Source: Pseudomonas kitaguniensis (GTDB taxonomy: Bacteria > Pseudomonadota > Gammaproteobacteria > Pseudomonadales > Pseudomonadaceae). Taken from it: a stretch of DNA of 64,000 bases. The notes under the pieces are model-generated. The model was given only the letters and a program-made list of their open reading frames with translations. It searched no databases and was not told the DNA's origin. The DNA is taken from contig NZ_VUAZ01000114.1 in assembly GCF_009296165.1 (NCBI RefSeq), forward strand, positions 16,246 to 80,245. The letters are read 5' to 3'. This document shows positions 8,208 through 17,595 of this stretch, in pieces. How positions within the stretch are numbered: the first letter of the stretch is position 1; each line of letters starts with the position of its first letter. The translations under genes and the position numbers were made by a program.

Positions 8208-8236
8208 CAATTAAATTGTGCGCAATTAAATTGCGC
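8208..8236. promoter_or_regulatory. Twin CAATTAAATTG palindromes upstream of gpx (OhrR/OspR-like operator)
   Basis: CAATTAAATTG at 8208-8218 is followed 15 bases on (centre to centre) by the perfect 17-bp palindrome GCGCAATTAAATTGCGC at 8220-8236. They lie just downstream of a possible -10 (TATAAG, about 8197). The palindrome type is that of MarR-family peroxide sensors of the OhrR/OspR group. In P. aeruginosa, OspR is encoded next to gpx. No MarR gene is present here. Confidence 0.6.
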
Positions 8237-8275
8237 ACTATTTTTTCGTCCTTTCCCAACCGTCGAGGCACTGCC

Positions 8276-8761
8276 ATGAGTGACACATTGCTGCGCATTC
8301 CCTGCACCACCCTCAAGGGTGAGCAAAAGACCTTGGCTGATTTCGCCGGCAAGGCCATTTTGGTCGTCAATACCGCCAGCAAATGTGGCTTCACCCCGCA
8401 ATACAAAGGGCTGGAACAACTCTGGCAGCAGTACAAAGACCAGGGTTTGGTGGTGCTGGGTTTTCCCTGCAACCAGTTCGGCAAGCAGGAACCGGGTAAC
8501 GAAGCCGCAATTTCCGAGTTCTGCGAGCTTAATTTTGGTGTCAGCTTCCCGCTGTTCAAGAAGGTCGACGTGAATGGCAGCGCTGCCCATCCACTGTTTG
8601 TGCAGTTGAAAAAGCAGGCGCCGGGGTTACTTGGGTCCAAAGGCATCAAGTGGAACTTCACCAAGTTCTTGATCGGTCGCGACGGCAACGTGGTCAAGCG
8701 CTTTGCGCCGACCACCAAACCCCAGGACCTGACGACGGAGATTGAAGCCCTGCTCAAATGA
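8276..8761 (+). CDS. Glutathione peroxidase family protein
   Basis: Thiol-dependent peroxidase of 161 residues. It has the cysteine form of the active site: VNTASKCGFTPQY with Cys37, the Gln of LGFPCNQFG, and the Trp/Asn of KWNFTKFL. Bacterial members often use thioredoxin rather than glutathione. The ATG at 8276 is chosen over an upstream in-frame start because it gives the usual N-terminus MSDTLLRIPC. Probably controlled through the twin palindromes upstream. The stop codon is 44 bases from the end of the convergent kinase gene. Confidence 0.92.
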   Translation: MSDTLLRIPCTTLKGEQKTLADFAGKAILVVNTASKCGFTPQYKGLEQLWQQYKDQGLVVLGFPCNQFGKQEPGNEAAISEFCELNFGVSFPLFKKVDVNGSAAHPLFVQLKKQAPGLLGSKGIKWNFTKFLIGRDGNVVKRFAPTTKPQDLTTEIEALLK

Positions 8762-8805
8762 GCGATGCACGCGGCTCCAGCGCCTGGCCCCGTGGCTGGC
8801 GCAGA

Positions 8806-11115
8806 TCAGTGGCTGGTCGTCTTCGGCACCCACAGGTCCAGCAGCCCCTTGAGTTCCTCGCGACGAAACGGCTTGGCCAGGTAGTCATCCATGCCCGCCG
8901 CCCGGCAACGCTCGCGTTCCTCCGACAGCGCGTTGGCGGTTAGCGCGACGATGGGCAGGTCCGGCCACCGCCCGCTGCGGCGGATCTGCCGGCTGGCCTC
9001 GTAGCCGTCCATCACCGGCATATTGCAGTCCATCAACACCATGTCAAAACGCTGTTCCTCAAGGAACTTGAGTGCTTCGCCGCCATGTGCGGCGACGATC
9101 ACTTCGCAGCCGAGCTTGCTCAGCATGCCCTTGGCCACCAGTTGATTGACCGGGTTGTCCTCCACCAGCAGGATGCGCGCCTGATGCGCGAGCGGCGCGG
9201 CTTCGCTTTGGGCTGCATCAAGGATCAGTTGTGCGTCGCTGCGCAGGTTGCGCTGCAGAATCTGGTACAACGCGTTGCGGCTCAACGGGCGGGCCTGTTG
9301 CTGTAACGGCGCCAGGGCCGCGACTTCTTCGCCGGGCATGAAGTTGCCATAAGCGGTGACCAGCAGGATCGGCGCGTTGATCGCCGGGCGCAGGCGGAAC
9401 AAGCACTCCGGGCAATCGGTGATCAGCAGGTCGGGCGTTTGGCCGCTCAAGTCGTCGTCCTGTGAATAGCAGCGCGGTGTCAGCCCCCAGTGGGGCAGCA
9501 GCGTCGTGAGCAGCTCGGTCAGGCCATTGCGGCCGCTGGTGATGACGATAACGTCACCCGCCAGGGGCGTCATTCGGGCCGCCGGCAGGTGCATGGGCAG
9601 CGGCAGGTCGGCACTGAACTGGCTGCCAAAACCGACCTCCGAGCTGATACTCAAGCGGCCCTTCATCGCTTCACACAGGTTGTGAGTTAACGCGAGCCCT
9701 AACCCCGTGCCACCAAACTGGCGAGTGATGCCCGCGCCCGCCTGCGTAAAAGGTTGGAATATCTTTACCTGAGCCTCCAGGGCAATGCCGATACCCGTGT
9801 CACAGACCTCGATTATCACCCGGCCCTCGTGGGCGCGCAGGCGCACGTCGACGCGGCCGAAGCGGGTGAACTTCAAGGCGTTGGAGAGCAGGTTGCTGAC
9901 GATCTGCCGCACTCGCGTCGGGTCGCCAACCACTTGGGCCGGAAACAGTGGGTCAATCAGGCAGGTCAACTCGACGCTGGGCGCCGCGTTCTGTGACAGC
10001 AGGTTGGCGGTGTCTTCGACCAAGGAGCCCAGATCGAACGGGATATGCTCCAGCTCCAATTGGCCGGCATCGAACTTCGACAGGTCGAGAATATCGTTGA
10101 GCAATTCCACCAGGACCTTGCCCGAGTCGTGGGCAATCGACAGTTGCTGGCGTTGTTCGGCGTTCAGCGTGCTGTCGAGTGACAACGCGATCATCCCCAG
10201 CAAGCCATTCAGCGGCGTGCGGATCTCGTGGCTCATATTGGCCAGGAACGCCGCCCTGGCCTGTGCCATCGACACGGCGGTCAACTTTGCCGCCTCCAGT
10301 TCGTCGTTCGATTGGCTCAAGCGCTGGTTGCTGGCCTTGAGCTCAAGTGTGCGCGCAGAGACGATATTTTCCAGTTGGCCCAAGTATTCGGTGAGGCGGT
10401 CCTCGGCGTGACGCCGTTGTTGAATTTCGGTCTGCATGGTGTCGAATTGCTGGTTGGCAACGTTCACCAGCACGCCGATTTCGTCATTTTCATGCCCCGG
10501 CGGGCAATCCAGGCGGGCCTGCTCGCGGGTGCTCAGCGCGCGAATAATGCGCACCAGTGGTTGCGTCAGCATCACGTAAAACAGGCCCAGCAAGATGCCC
10601 GTCAGCAGCAGGCTACGGGCAAAACCATTGAGCAGGGTGATCTCGGCGCGGTGCAGGAAACGGCTGCCGAAGGCGTAGGTGTCGACGTCCAGGCGCAGCA
10701 TGCCGAGGGAGTCGTTGGGCATGTGGCTGAGAAACAGGCGGTCTTCAAACTGGCGGTTGGCGCCAAACAGAAAGTCGCTGATGGGCCGGTACGTGCTTTC
10801 CTTGCGCGGCCGATTGACGTCGGCCAGCACCACGCCATTGTTGTCGATCAATTGCGCGTGGGTGATCGCTGGCGAGTGCAGCAGGCCAAGGGTCAGCTCT
10901 TGGGCAAGTTCGGCATCAATGTTGTACGCAATACGTGAGGCAGGGTTGTGGCTGATTTCGATCAGTGAACGTATTTCACGGTTGATCGAGGCGTCTTCGC
11001 TGGCATAATCAATGCCGATTTGGATCAGACTGAGCAAGGTTCCCAAGGCGAAACCGGCGAGCACGGCTAATTTCGCTTGTTTATAAGACAAGCGGTGGGC
11101 GAATTTTATATCCAT
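8806..11115 (-). CDS. sagS: Hybrid sensor histidine kinase, SagS-like
   Basis: Membrane hybrid kinase of about 769 residues. Order of parts: transmembrane helix near residues 15-35, periplasmic sensor region, second helix near 175-195, HAMP/coiled coil, HisKA with SHEIRTPLNG (His near 296), HATPase with DTGIGI and GGTGLGLAL, a degenerate receiver, and a C-terminal receiver with LMDCNMPVMDGYE. Length and domain order match P. aeruginosa SagS (PA2824), which feeds HptB and biofilm control and also lies beside gpx and msrB. The ATG at 11115 gives the family N-terminus. No strong ribosome site is seen. Confidence 0.85.
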   Translation of the reverse strand: MDIKFAHRLSYKQAKLAVLAGFALGTLLSLIQIGIDYASEDASINREIRSLIEISHNPASRIAYNIDAELAQELTLGLLHSPAITHAQLIDNNGVVLADVNRPRKESTYRPISDFLFGANRQFEDRLFLSHMPNDSLGMLRLDVDTYAFGSRFLHRAEITLLNGFARSLLLTGILLGLFYVMLTQPLVRIIRALSTREQARLDCPPGHENDEIGVLVNVANQQFDTMQTEIQQRRHAEDRLTEYLGQLENIVSARTLELKASNQRLSQSNDELEAAKLTAVSMAQARAAFLANMSHEIRTPLNGLLGMIALSLDSTLNAEQRQQLSIAHDSGKVLVELLNDILDLSKFDAGQLELEHIPFDLGSLVEDTANLLSQNAAPSVELTCLIDPLFPAQVVGDPTRVRQIVSNLLSNALKFTRFGRVDVRLRAHEGRVIIEVCDTGIGIALEAQVKIFQPFTQAGAGITRQFGGTGLGLALTHNLCEAMKGRLSISSEVGFGSQFSADLPLPMHLPAARMTPLAGDVIVITSGRNGLTELLTTLLPHWGLTPRCYSQDDDLSGQTPDLLITDCPECLFRLRPAINAPILLVTAYGNFMPGEEVAALAPLQQQARPLSRNALYQILQRNLRSDAQLILDAAQSEAAPLAHQARILLVEDNPVNQLVAKGMLSKLGCEVIVAAHGGEALKFLEEQRFDMVLMDCNMPVMDGYEASRQIRRSGRWPDLPIVALTANALSEERERCRAAGMDDYLAKPFRREELKGLLDLWVPKTTSH

Positions 11116-11277
11116 CGGTTGTTGAACCACTTCACGTTTCCCTTCGCCCGGCAAGCATAGCTGAACATCTACACGCTCTGGCTTGGCCGGTATAAATCGT
11201 TTTTACGCAGCGTCTGACGGTCTGCCACAGGGTTGCCAATACGCCATCTTTTGCAAGAACTTGCCAGAGGAATAATC

Positions 11278-12168
11278 GTGGATTCTCGATTGAACGCCTT
11301 TCTGGAGCGGGCCGATGCGGTACTTGCTCGCCTGGAACCGCTGTTACCGGCACCGCGCCAGGCCATCGACTGGCACCAGTGCCTGGCCGCCCGTTGGCAG
11401 CGCGAAGGCCGCAGTGGCTTTTTATTGCCGCTGGAAGTCAGCCTCGACATGCGCTTGTCCGACCTGATCGGCATAGACAAACAACGTGAACAACTGGCAC
11501 GTAATACCCGGCAATTTCTCGACGGGCTGCCCGCCAACCATGCGTTGCTGTGGGGCTCACGCGGCACCGGCAAATCGTCGATGGTGCGCGCTTTGCTGGC
11601 CCAGCATGCCAACGCCGGTTTGCGCCTGATTGAAATCGAGCGCGACCACCTGGCTGACTTGCCGCGCGTGGTCGAGCAACTGCTCAAGCTGCCGCAGCGT
11701 TTCATCCTGTTCTGCGACGACCTGTCGTTTGAGGCAGGCGAGGGCGATTACCGCGTACTCAAGAGCGTGCTCGACGGCTCGCTGGAGCAAGCGCCGGAAA
11801 ACGTGTTGCTGTATGCCACATCCAACCGTCGTCACCTGGTGCCAGAAAATCAGAGCGACAACGATAACTGGAAACGCGTGGACGGCGAACTGCATCCCAG
11901 TGAGGCCGTGGAAGACAAGATAGCGTTGTCCGACCGCTTTGGCCTGTGGCTGTCGTTCTACCCGTTCAGCCAGGAACACTTTTTGGAGGTGGTCGAGCAC
12001 TGGATCGGCGAGCTGGCAAGCAAGGCCGGTTTGCAGTGGCAGCGTGATGAAGCCCTCGACATTCTGGCGGTACGCTGGGCCACCGGGCGTGGCAACCGCA
12101 ACGGCCGTTGCGCGTATCAGTTCGCCCGTTACTGGGTGGGTTTAAAATTGTTGGAGCGTCAACCATGA
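11278..12168 (+). CDS. DUF815 family P-loop ATPase
   Basis: Predicted AAA-type ATPase of 296 residues. Walker A is LLWGSRGTGKSS (about residues 91-102) and Walker B is FILFCDDLSF. An arginine-rich sensor region follows. Function is unknown. The start is taken as GTG at 11278, which follows AGAGGA at good spacing, rather than an ATG 45 bases upstream with no ribosome site. It overlaps the next gene by 4 bases (ATGA), so the two are probably co-translated. Confidence 0.85.
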   Translation: MDSRLNAFLERADAVLARLEPLLPAPRQAIDWHQCLAARWQREGRSGFLLPLEVSLDMRLSDLIGIDKQREQLARNTRQFLDGLPANHALLWGSRGTGKSSMVRALLAQHANAGLRLIEIERDHLADLPRVVEQLLKLPQRFILFCDDLSFEAGEGDYRVLKSVLDGSLEQAPENVLLYATSNRRHLVPENQSDNDNWKRVDGELHPSEAVEDKIALSDRFGLWLSFYPFSQEHFLEVVEHWIGELASKAGLQWQRDEALDILAVRWATGRGNRNGRCAYQFARYWVGLKLLERQP

Positions 12169-12647
12169 TTGATTTGCAACAAGCCGGCACTGGCCTGGAT
12201 GGCTATGCCATGCTCTGCGCGCAGTTGGAATCACTGCTCGCCGACGAGCGTGACTTTATTGCTAACAGTGCGCAGTTCTCGGCGTTTTTGTTTAACCAGC
12301 TGGATGACCTGAACTGGGCCGGCTTCTACCTCAATCGCAACGAAGAACTGGTGCTTGGGCCGTTCCAGGGCCAGATCGCCTGCGTGCGTATTCCGTTCGG
12401 TCGCGGCGTGTGCGGGGCTGCTGCGGCGTCCCGGCAAACCCAACGGGTGGAAGATGTTCACGCGTTCCCCGGCCATATCGCCTGTGACAGCGCCTCTAAC
12501 AGCGAACTGGTGGTGCCGCTGGTCAAGGCGGGCGTGTTGATCGGCGTGCTCGATTTGGACAGCCCGTCCCTGGCCCGTTTCAGCCTTCAGGACCAGGCGG
12601 GTATCGAACAGTTGGTAGCGATTTTTCTGCGCTTGACCGACTGCTGA
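12165..12647 (+). CDS. msrC: Free methionine-(R)-sulfoxide reductase (GAF domain, MsrC/fRMsr)
   Basis: A GAF-domain enzyme of 160 residues that reduces free methionine-R-sulfoxide. The three conserved cysteines fall at about 73, 83 and 107 (IACVRIPFGRGVCG and GHIACDSASNSELVVP), matching the catalytic arrangement of E. coli fRMsr. The ATG overlaps the DUF815 stop. With msrB nearby, the window carries two enzymes for R-sulfoxides, one protein-bound and one free. Confidence 0.9.
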   Translation: MIDLQQAGTGLDGYAMLCAQLESLLADERDFIANSAQFSAFLFNQLDDLNWAGFYLNRNEELVLGPFQGQIACVRIPFGRGVCGAAAASRQTQRVEDVHAFPGHIACDSASNSELVVPLVKAGVLIGVLDLDSPSLARFSLQDQAGIEQLVAIFLRLTDC

Positions 12648-12672
12648 TCAGTGCGCAGAGGGCTGGCCGGTG

Positions 12673-15600
12673 TTACTGGTTATCCAGCGTGTGGAGTTGC
12701 AGTTGCAGCGTCCTCTCCAGTTCCAGCATGAGTTTTTCCAAAGAATGCATGCAGGCCTCGATCATCGCGCGATCATCGCTGTGAGCGCAGGCTTGCTCGA
12801 GCGCTTCGCATTGCGCGGCCAGTGAAGTTGCCTGAACGATGCGGGCGGCGCCCTTGATCTTGTGGGCTTGCTCAATGATCTCGCGGGGCTGGGCCTGTCG
12901 GGCCAGCAAGGCCATCAGGTCCTCGCGGTCATGACGGCTGCTGCTCAGTAGTTCTTCCAGCAAGCGCCGGCTCAATAATGGGTCGCCGCCGGTCAATGCG
13001 TCCAGGCAGTCCAGGTCTAACCGCAGGCTCGCCGCTTGCGGCCTGATTTGCGCCAGTTGCTGCTCCAGCGCCGTGAGGCTGATGGGTTTGAACAGGCAGT
13101 CATTCATGCCCGCCTGCGCGCAGCGATGGATCTCCTCGGGTTGGGCATTGGCGGTGAAACCGAGTACCACGCAGGGCGCCCGTTGCTCTCGCTGCTCGTA
13201 TTCGCGGATCGAACGGCTTAACTCGTAGCCATTCATGACGGGCATGTTGCAGTCGGCTATGACCAGGTCGAAGTGCTCCTGGCGCCACGCCTGAAACCCT
13301 GCAGCGCCGTGTTGAGCGGCGGTGAACTGATGCCCCAGATACCCCAATTGCTGGCACATCAGCAGGCGATTCGCCGGGTGGTCGTCTACCACCAGCACGT
13401 TAAGCACTGCCGCCGCAGCGGGCACCTGCGACGTGAGTTCGTCCACCGCCTCGATCGGTTGCAGGCGAGTCATCTTCAGGCTGACATGCACTTGGGTGCC
13501 GACCAAGGGCACGCTGCTCAGGCTGAGCTGGCCCCCCATCATCTCGCACAGGCTGCGACAGATCACCAGCCCCAGGCCCGCGCCGCTCCTGGCCAAATGC
13601 CCGGAGTTGTCGGCCTGGGCAAAAGGTTCGAACAGCCGCAATTGGTCGTCCCGGCTGATGCCGATGCCCGTGTCTTCAACCACCAGCTTCATCTGCAGCT
13701 CTTGCGGCAGTTCGGTGGGTTGCACATGCACCTTGATCTTCACTTCGCCACGCTCGGTGAATTTAATCGCGTTGCTGATCAGGTTGGACAGCACCTGCTT
13801 GAAGCGCAATGGGTCGATCAGCACGGCGGTGTCTTCGAGGTCGGGGTTGAACTGGAGCACCAGACTGAGGGTTTTCTGGCGGGCCAGGCCGTCAAAGACG
13901 CGCACCACCGACTCGATCACTTCGCGCAGATTCACGCGTTCCGGTGACAGGCTCAGGCGGCCGGACTCGATGCGCGCAATATCAAGAATGTCGCCGATCA
14001 ACTCCAGCAGGTCCTTGGCCGAATTGTAGGCCACCTCAATGGCGGGGCGATCTAGATGGCCCTGGTCGGCGCGCTTGAGGGTCAGTTCCAGCATGCCGAT
14101 CACCGCGTTCATCGGCGTACGGATCTCATGGCTCATCGTTGCGAGGAACGTGCTTTTGGCCCGGTTCGCCTCATCGGCAAGCTCCTTGGCAGTGCGCAGC
14201 TCTTCGAGCAATTGGCGCCGTTCACTGACGTCGATCCAGCCACCGATGATGCCCTGAACTTCACCATCCGAGTCGCGATAGGGAAGAATCCAATGGTAGA
14301 TCGTCAGTTTTTTGCCTTGAATATGCAGGGTGCGATCAAGGATCAACGGGGTACCTTCCGCCACTACCCGCTGGTAGTCGGCATGGTAGCGCGCCGCCTC
14401 CGCATCCAGGTCCATGTTCATCTGGAGCGCGCTTTTGCCCACCACCTCTTCGCGTTTGACCTCGAATACTTGCAGGTAGCTGTCATTACAGGTTTGCAGC
14501 AAGCCCTGGCGGTCGCGCACATAAATCGGGTGCGGCGTTTCATTGACCAGTGCGCGCATGAACTCGAATTGATCGTTAAGGGCGCGCTCGGCCATTTTTC
14601 GGTGCTTGATCTGGCGGCGCATGTAGGCGTTCCAGGTCAGCGAGATCATCAGCAACAGCCCGGTGCCGATGACGATTTGCACGATCAACTGATGGTAATT
14701 GCGCCAATAGCTGTCGGAGGCGGCGGTGTAACCGCGCCAGCGGCTGTTGATCACGCCCATTTCGTCCGGTGCAATGCTCAGCAGCGCCTTGTCCAGAATT
14801 GAGCTCAGTTCTACCGAGCGGCGCGGCGTCGCCAGCGCGAACGTGGCCGGCAGTGTGCCGATGCTGGTGCTTATCTGCAGTTTGTCCTGGAACATTTGCG
14901 AGGACAGCGAGTAGTTGGCGACCACCAGTGAATTCACCGCCCCCTCAACACTCCCTTGAGCCAGCAGTTCTGATGCCTTGAAGGTATCACTGACGTACAC
15001 CAGGCTAATCAGCGGGAAATCCCGACGCAGGTTTTTTTCCAGAGGGCTGCCCTCGGTGATTGCCAGGCGCTTGCCCGCCATTTGCTCCAGGTTGGACGGT
15101 GCGTTGGGCTCCTTGCGCGTGAGTAGAACGTAGGAGTTTTCCAGATAGGGACGACTGAAGTTCAGCTGAGCCTCCCTTTGAGCGCTTGGGACGATGGCGC
15201 CAATAATATCGGCTTTACCGCTGGTGACCTGGTCGATCATCGTACTCACTTCGCGACTGCGCTGGATCTCGAAGCGCAAGCCGGTACGCAGGCGAATCAG
15301 TTCCAGCAAGTCTGCGGTGATACCGCGAAAATTGCCGTCGGCATCGAAAAACGTCACCGGCGCGAAGGTCTCGTTTACAACGACTTTTACCACCGGGTGG
15401 TCTTTCAGCCAGCGCTCTTCGCGCGGGCTCAGTTGCAGCTTTTTATCGGTCAGCAAGATGTCGCTGCCGGCGCTCCAGCGCTTGGCGATGTTGTCGCGTG
15501 CATTGAGCGGGACGGCAGCCAGTACCGAGTCAACAATGCTCAAAAGAACGTGTTGGTCGTGGCGCAGCGCAAAGCTGAAGCCATAGGCTTCGTGTTTGCT

Positions 15601-16320
15601 GAAGTTGGCCATGCGGATGTTCTTCAGGTAGCCCTTGTTGATCATGTAATGGGTGGAAATGGTATCGCCGAGAAACACATCCGCCTGGTCGAACGCCACG
15701 GCGTTCAAGGCGTTTTGATACGAGGGGTAAGTGCGGATGCTCGCCTGCGGGTACAGCTTTTTCACTTCGCTCAGCGGCAGGTAATGGTAGACCAGGCTCA
15801 AGCGCAGGCCTGCCAAGCCATTGTTCAAGCTGCGCGTTTCACCCTCGCGCGTTACCAAAACCGGTTGGTCAACTGCGTACGGCACCGACATTATCAGGTT
15901 CGGGTTGGCAGCCTCAAAGCCGTTGGAGGAGCCCAATAAGTCGATATCGCCCGCCTCCAGGGCCTGTATCGCCGCCGTCCGCGACGGGTAGCGCAGCACT
16001 TTGACCGGCAAGCCCAGGGCGCTGGCCAACAGCCCTGCGTAATCTGCGGTAAGGCCTTCATAGTCGCGGCCGCTTGAGGTCAGGTCGAAGGGCGGGTAGT
16101 CAGGTGTCGCGGTGCCCAGCACCAGTTCACGCTTGTTGCGCAACCAGTGGCGCTGGGCCTTGTCCAGTTGAGTCTCCAATTGAACGGCCCCCGCGCGGCT
16201 CAACAAGCTGAAATGTTCCGGGTCGGCGTGCGTGGCTGCGGGCGCGGCGGCGCTGAAGCACACACCGGCGATTAATATAATTAGATAGTCCTTTATACGC
16301 CTTGGCATCCGCTTTCTCAC
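12673..16320 (-). CDS. Unorthodox sensor kinase with two periplasmic SBP domains (BvgS/RocS type)
   Basis: Large kinase of 1215 residues. A signal segment precedes two tandem SBP_bac_3 (Venus-flytrap) domains (about 60-285 and 300-525). Then come a transmembrane helix (about 545-565), PAS (about 585-705), HisKA with SHEIRTPMNA, HATPase, a receiver with IADCNMPVMNGYE, and an Hpt with AHKIKGAARI. This is the BvgS/EvgS/RocS1 plan. The predicted start is a GTG whose GTGA overlaps the stop of the upstream regulator; an ATG four codons in (16308) is the alternative. The pairing with the NarL-type regulator implies a phosphorelay. Confidence 0.88.
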   Translation of the reverse strand: MRKRMPRRIKDYLIILIAGVCFSAAAPAATHADPEHFSLLSRAGAVQLETQLDKAQRHWLRNKRELVLGTATPDYPPFDLTSSGRDYEGLTADYAGLLASALGLPVKVLRYPSRTAAIQALEAGDIDLLGSSNGFEAANPNLIMSVPYAVDQPVLVTREGETRSLNNGLAGLRLSLVYHYLPLSEVKKLYPQASIRTYPSYQNALNAVAFDQADVFLGDTISTHYMINKGYLKNIRMANFSKHEAYGFSFALRHDQHVLLSIVDSVLAAVPLNARDNIAKRWSAGSDILLTDKKLQLSPREERWLKDHPVVKVVVNETFAPVTFFDADGNFRGITADLLELIRLRTGLRFEIQRSREVSTMIDQVTSGKADIIGAIVPSAQREAQLNFSRPYLENSYVLLTRKEPNAPSNLEQMAGKRLAITEGSPLEKNLRRDFPLISLVYVSDTFKASELLAQGSVEGAVNSLVVANYSLSSQMFQDKLQISTSIGTLPATFALATPRRSVELSSILDKALLSIAPDEMGVINSRWRGYTAASDSYWRNYHQLIVQIVIGTGLLLMISLTWNAYMRRQIKHRKMAERALNDQFEFMRALVNETPHPIYVRDRQGLLQTCNDSYLQVFEVKREEVVGKSALQMNMDLDAEAARYHADYQRVVAEGTPLILDRTLHIQGKKLTIYHWILPYRDSDGEVQGIIGGWIDVSERRQLLEELRTAKELADEANRAKSTFLATMSHEIRTPMNAVIGMLELTLKRADQGHLDRPAIEVAYNSAKDLLELIGDILDIARIESGRLSLSPERVNLREVIESVVRVFDGLARQKTLSLVLQFNPDLEDTAVLIDPLRFKQVLSNLISNAIKFTERGEVKIKVHVQPTELPQELQMKLVVEDTGIGISRDDQLRLFEPFAQADNSGHLARSGAGLGLVICRSLCEMMGGQLSLSSVPLVGTQVHVSLKMTRLQPIEAVDELTSQVPAAAAVLNVLVVDDHPANRLLMCQQLGYLGHQFTAAQHGAAGFQAWRQEHFDLVIADCNMPVMNGYELSRSIREYEQREQRAPCVVLGFTANAQPEEIHRCAQAGMNDCLFKPISLTALEQQLAQIRPQAASLRLDLDCLDALTGGDPLLSRRLLEELLSSSRHDREDLMALLARQAQPREIIEQAHKIKGAARIVQATSLAAQCEALEQACAHSDDRAMIEACMHSLEKLMLELERTLQLQLHTLDNQ

Positions 16321-16943
16321 ACTAGCGCGTTTCGTTTTGCCATCTCGATAAGTTCTACCAACGATTTGGCTTTAAGTTTTTGCATCAGCCTTTTTTTGTA
16401 AGTACTGACTGTCTTGTTACTTAAGAACATACCTTTGGCGATTTCCTTATTGGTACGGCCTTGTGCAAAAAGTTGCAAAACCATCAATTCTCGGTCGTTC
16501 ACCGTTTTGAACAGTTCAAGTTCTACTGAGCTCTTGCCATCCGCCCCCGTCGCATTCAAGGCCTGGCTGGGGAAGTAGTTATAGCCGGAGAGTACCGCAC
16601 GGATGGCACTCAGCAGCTCGCTCAGGTCACCTTCCTTGCATACATAGCCATCGGCGCCGGAGCGCATGCAACGCGTGGCGAACAGCGTTGGGCATTGGGC
16701 GGTGAGGATCAGCGTTTTCATCGATGTGTTCATGGCGTTGAATCGGCAGAGCACTTCGAGGCCGTCAAGTTTCGGGATACTGATGTCCAGGATAATCAAG
16801 TCCGGCAGGCATTCACGCACCATCTGAATGGCATCGCAGCCATTGTCCGTTTCACCGACGACTTTATAACCTTCATGCTCCAATAACATGCGAATCGCCA
16901 GCCTGATAACGGGGTGGTCATCAATGATAAAAACTGTGTTCAT
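16317..16943 (-). CDS. NarL/FixJ-type response regulator (BvgA/RocA1-like)
   Basis: Response regulator of 208 residues. The receiver carries the acidic pair IIDDHPV and phospho-Asp53 in ILDISIPKLDG. A LuxR-type helix-turn-helix lies near the C-terminus (GRTNKEIAKGMFLSNKTVS). The ATG at 16943 follows a GGAA element, and the upstream in-frame codons lack support. It is translationally coupled to the kinase by a 4-base overlap, so it is the likely final phosphate acceptor and transcription factor of the relay. Confidence 0.9.
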   Translation of the reverse strand: MNTVFIIDDHPVIRLAIRMLLEHEGYKVVGETDNGCDAIQMVRECLPDLIILDISIPKLDGLEVLCRFNAMNTSMKTLILTAQCPTLFATRCMRSGADGYVCKEGDLSELLSAIRAVLSGYNYFPSQALNATGADGKSSVELELFKTVNDRELMVLQLFAQGRTNKEIAKGMFLSNKTVSTYKKRLMQKLKAKSLVELIEMAKRNALV

Positions 16944-17040
16944 AATCACATTCCATGCAAGTGCAAGTAAAGCGGGCACATTAGCTCAGAAGCTGAGGCA
17001 AGAGCATGAGGCATGAGGTGAGTAGCTATAAAACAGGAGA

Positions 17041-17199
17041 ATTCCTACATAAAAAAAGGTAGTTGCCTACCAGAGCTAAAGTCTTTGTTACGTCAAAAGT
17101 AGGCAAATCATGAATCAATACAATCATTGACGGAGCCACGGCTTTAGCTGTGGTGCTTAGGTAATTTTTCGTAGGCGGGCGATGTTTAAAGTCCTACAT
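17041..17199. promoter_or_regulatory. Upstream region of the two-component genes with repeated short motifs
   Basis: This 5' region of the regulator gene holds ATTCCTA at 17041, GTCCTACAT near 17192, TTGCCTAC at 17063-17070 and its inverse GTAGGCAA at 17099-17106. The last two form an inverted pair, and GTAGGCAA recurs at 17725-17732. BvgA of Bordetella binds heptads close to TTTCCTA, so these are plausible sites for the NarL-type regulator. That link is inference. Confidence 0.35.
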
Positions 17200-17595
17200 T
17201 TATAGATGAAGTAATGGCGCCATTAACGCTGCCAGTTCTTCTCTATTCAGGGGTTTCAATAAATAACCCAAAAGCGGCAGGTCGCGTTGCAGGGCTTGGG
17301 CTGTCAGGTGGGACAGTTCCGCCGCAGGGAGCCCGCTCAGTAGAATGGCGCTGATGATGAAGTGCCGTCGGCTGGCAATTTCGACCAGTTCCAGGCCTTC
17401 TAAATCAGGCAAACATTGGTCGCACAGCATGAGGTCGAACGGGCGCGTGGCTTCGGACATCAAACGGATGGCTTGCTCGGCATCTTCTGCGAGCGTCAGT
17501 TGCTCGAAGCCGAAGGTTTTAAGCAGGCACTGAGTGGCCAGGAGCTGAAAGGGGTGATCCTCCACCAATAGGATTCGAAGGGCGGTTCTGGGCAT
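17200..17595 (-). CDS. Stand-alone receiver domain protein
   Basis: A single receiver domain of about 131 residues (RILLVEDHPFQ, phospho-Asp59 in MLCDQCLPDLEG, conserved Lys in YLLKPL) with no output domain. In the Roc systems of P. aeruginosa the companion RocR carries a receiver plus an EAL phosphodiesterase. Here the gene stops after the receiver. It may act as a phosphate sink or protein-binding switch for the neighbouring kinase. The start could be GTG 17604 or ATG 17595, and neither has a clear ribosome site. Confidence 0.75.
   Translation of the reverse strand: MPRTALRILLVEDHPFQLLATQCLLKTFGFEQLTLAEDAEQAIRLMSEATRPFDLMLCDQCLPDLEGLELVEIASRRHFIISAILLSGLPAAELSHLTAQALQRDLPLLGYLLKPLNREELAALMAPLLHL

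Noticed and set aside
8758..8943. Small gene overlapping the gpx stop by ATGA, possibly a remnant of the OspR gene
   Set aside because: The 61-codon frame runs antisense into the sagS-like gene and shows no MarR-type sequence in any frame.
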